Shown: positions 62,791-64,000 of the stretch, in pieces
Numbering within the stretch: the stretch's first letter is position 1
Layout of the letters: each line of letters opens with the position of its first letter
From: Pseudidiomarina donghaiensis
Lineage (GTDB): Bacteria; Pseudomonadota; Gammaproteobacteria; Enterobacterales; Alteromonadaceae
Length of the DNA: 64,000 nucleotides
Assembly: GCF_900116895.1 (NCBI RefSeq)
Contig: NZ_FPCF01000005.1
Location: 103,077 to 167,076, forward strand
Direction of reading: 5' to 3'
Position numbers and translations under genes: made by a program
The notes under the pieces: generated by a model
What the model was told of the DNA's origin: nothing
What the model saw: the letters and a program-made list of their open reading frames with translations, nothing else
Database searches by the model: none

Positions 62791-63176
62791 ATGCAAACTC
62801 AACAAGGAAGTACCCCGCTTTTGCGCGCGTTCGTACTCGTATTTCTGTTCATTATTTCGTTTTCAGCGTTTGCGCAGACAGCCGAGGATTGCAATGATCC
62901 GGTTGTCATGTCGGGAACATCAGAATCATCTTCAAACTGTGAACCAACTCAGCCAATTGAGATATCCCCAAAGTTGATCGCGCCCTGGGCACAATCAGGT
63001 GGGCTTGTTGCCGATGCATACGATGGTGTAGTGCATGGCTTGTCGCTGATCCAGAGGTGGGAGCGGTGTTGGGTGAGCCCGGTGTATCTGGTGGTGCTGC
63101 AACATATCAATTGCCAATAACGTTGCCGCCAGGACGAAATAATATGACACCATCGGTTGCGTTTTCTTATTCGTCT
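62791..63176 (+). pseudogene. SpvB/Rhs-type secreted protein, broken 5' part
   Basis: The first frame begins at ATG 62791 with a signal peptide (LLRAFVLVFLFIISFSAFA) and runs to ADAYDGVVHGL. At about 63040 one base appears lost: the next frame continues LVADPEVGAVLGEPGVSGGAATYQLPITLPPGRNN and MTPSVAFSYSSR, the typical entry to an SpvB/Rhs repeat protein. Such proteins are large secreted or surface toxins or toxin carriers. The frame then enters transposase sequence. It is therefore both frameshifted and interrupted; the short first-frame product ends at 63120. Confidence 0.75.
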
Positions 63177-63590
63177 CGCACATTTAATGTCATTGATGAC
63201 TTTAATCGCGAAGTTTTAGGTATCGATATTGCGACCAGCATGCCGTCGTTGCGCGTCATACGCTATCTTGACCAACTTGCTGAGTGGCATGGTTACCCTG
63301 AGAAAATTCGGGTTGATAATGGCAGCGAATTCACCTCGGAAGTGTTTGTAAATTGGGCAAAAGCACATGACATTATGATTGATTACATTAAACCCGGTTG
63401 CCCATATCAAAACGCCTACATTGAACGATTTAACCGAACTTATCGTGATGATGTACTCGATTGCTACATCTTCAACAACCTGAACGAAGTGAAGCAAATA
63501 ACCGAAGACTGGATTGAGCTATACAACAACGAACGACCGCACGATTCACTCAATGACATGACGCCACTTGAGTACCGAAATGCGGCATAA
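63177..63590 (+). pseudogene. IS3-family transposase (OrfB) C-terminal fragment
   Basis: The frame reads TFNVIDDFNREVLGIDI, RVDNGSEFTSEVF, KPGCPYQNAYIERFNRTY and ERPHDSLNDMTPLEYRN: the second half of the DDE integrase core of IS3-family OrfB, with the second Asp and the Glu of the triad. The N-terminal half including the first Asp and all of OrfA are missing, so it cannot transpose. It is fused in frame to the preceding Rhs fragment from 63057, creating a chimeric reading frame of 177 residues whose expression is doubtful. Confidence 0.85.
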
Positions 63591-63631
63591 ATACTCTACG
63601 AGATGACTGTGTTATAAATGGGGTATTTACA
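63177..63631 (+). mobile_element. IS3-family remnant inside the Rhs-like gene
   Basis: The left boundary lies where Rhs coding changes to transposase coding (about 63177-63182). The right boundary is placed near 63631, where CTGTGTTATAAATGGGG is followed by TATTTACA, a plausible IS3-type right end, and Rhs coding (YDDLHRL) resumes. No left inverted repeat is present, so the element is 5' truncated. Confidence 0.6.
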
Positions 63632-64000
63632 TACGATGACTTACACCGTTTAACGAGCAGTAGTTTAAGCTCGGGTGGAACCATTTCGTACAGCTACGAT
63701 GCTACTGGCAACTTAACGCAGAAAAGTGATTACGCGCGTAGTATGAGCTACGGCGTAAGCGGCAAGAGCAATACCGGTAATGCAGGGCCGAACGCATTAC
63801 TTAGCGCGACACTTATTGGCGGTGGCAGCGCAAATTTTAGTTACGACAATAACGGCAACTTAATTAGTGGCGCAGGCAAGAGTATTGCCTACAATGCTAT
63901 GAACAAGCCGACCCACATTGTTGCTGGTGGCACCACGGTTAGCTTTGCTTACGCTGCCAATGGGCAGCGCTATAAGAAGGTTATTGGCGGCACTAAAACA
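63632..64000 (+). pseudogene. SpvB/Rhs-type protein, 3' part continuing past the window
   Basis: Frame 2 is open from 63572 to the window end and reads YDDLHRLTSSSLSSGG, ISYSYDATGNLTQKSDYA, FSYDNNGNLISGAGKSIAYN and VSFAYAANGQRYKK: consecutive YD repeats of an Rhs core. The frame differs from both upstream pieces. No start codon with a ribosome-binding site is seen, so it is read as the cut-off distal part of the gene begun at 62791. Middle repeats are probably deleted at the IS junction. The C-terminal toxin tip, if any, is outside the window. Confidence 0.7.

Noticed and set aside
63057..63590. A functional Rhs-transposase fusion protein
   Set aside because: The frame is a chance in-frame join of a truncated Rhs entry and a transposase missing its first catalytic Asp, with no ribosome-binding site.

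Overview
This window reads as chromosome from a marine gammaproteobacterium of the Alteromonadales, most likely an Idiomarinaceae genus (Idiomarina, Pseudidiomarina or Aliidiomarina). That placement is inferred from gene content and order: accB-accC-prmA-dusB-fis, purH/purD, groES-groEL next to cutA-dsbD, rsgA-orn, rsd/nudC/hemE, rpe-trpS-pabA, argD-astA-astD, rlmJ, slyX and maoP. There are many peptidases and amino-acid catabolic enzymes. Base composition looks even, near 48% GC, until the decayed locus at the right edge. No rRNA, CRISPR array, prophage or plasmid function was seen.

Layout. 1-9.6 kb: end of an OsmC protein, a 2-oxoglutarate oxygenase, a DUF488 protein, a large secreted ExeM/NucH-type nuclease, glutamate dehydrogenase, a DUF3300 protein, a small lipoprotein, a 3-methyladenine glycosylase and glutathione reductase. 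9.7-15.5 kb: a YgjP-like metalloprotein, a dipeptidyl-peptidase-IV-like lipoprotein, oligopeptidase A and two small membrane or secreted proteins. 15.6-23.2 kb: rpe-trpS-pabA, then an arginine-succinyltransferase operon behind a paired ArgR-box candidate, then an OsmC protein and rlmJ. 23.2-27.8 kb: phosphoribulokinase-like gene, slyX, FKBP isomerase, rsd, nudC, hemE. 27.9-35.4 kb: RND efflux pair, glycerophosphodiesterase, psd-rsgA, orn. 35.4-37.2 kb: an unknown membrane/secreted gene pair and tRNA-Gly(GCC).

37.2-40.3 kb is an arsenate-resistance operon. It has a 30-bp dyad operator, an arsenate-reductase/ArsR fusion, an ars-type GAPDH and ArsJ, which is the known route that exports arsenate as 1-arseno-3-phosphoglycerate. 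41.7-47.4 kb holds a CoA-transferase followed by the most unusual locus of the window: a cytochrome cd1 (NirS)-like protein with an extra N-terminal cytochrome c domain and one of the two catalytic histidines replaced by alanine. It sits behind a near-consensus FNR/DNR box at class II spacing and is followed 3 bp later by a TonB-dependent receptor. No other nir gene lies in the window.

47.5-62.6 kb is housekeeping: maoP, an EAL-CBS-GGDEF protein whose start codon touches the U-tract of a terminator hairpin, purD, a methyltransferase-like lipoprotein, purH, fis, dusB, prmA, accC, accB, aroQ, dsbD, cutA and the sigma-32-driven groES-groEL operon. 62.8-64.0 kb is a degraded SpvB/Rhs-type gene, frameshifted near its 5' end and interrupted by the 3' remnant of an IS3-family element; it runs off the window.
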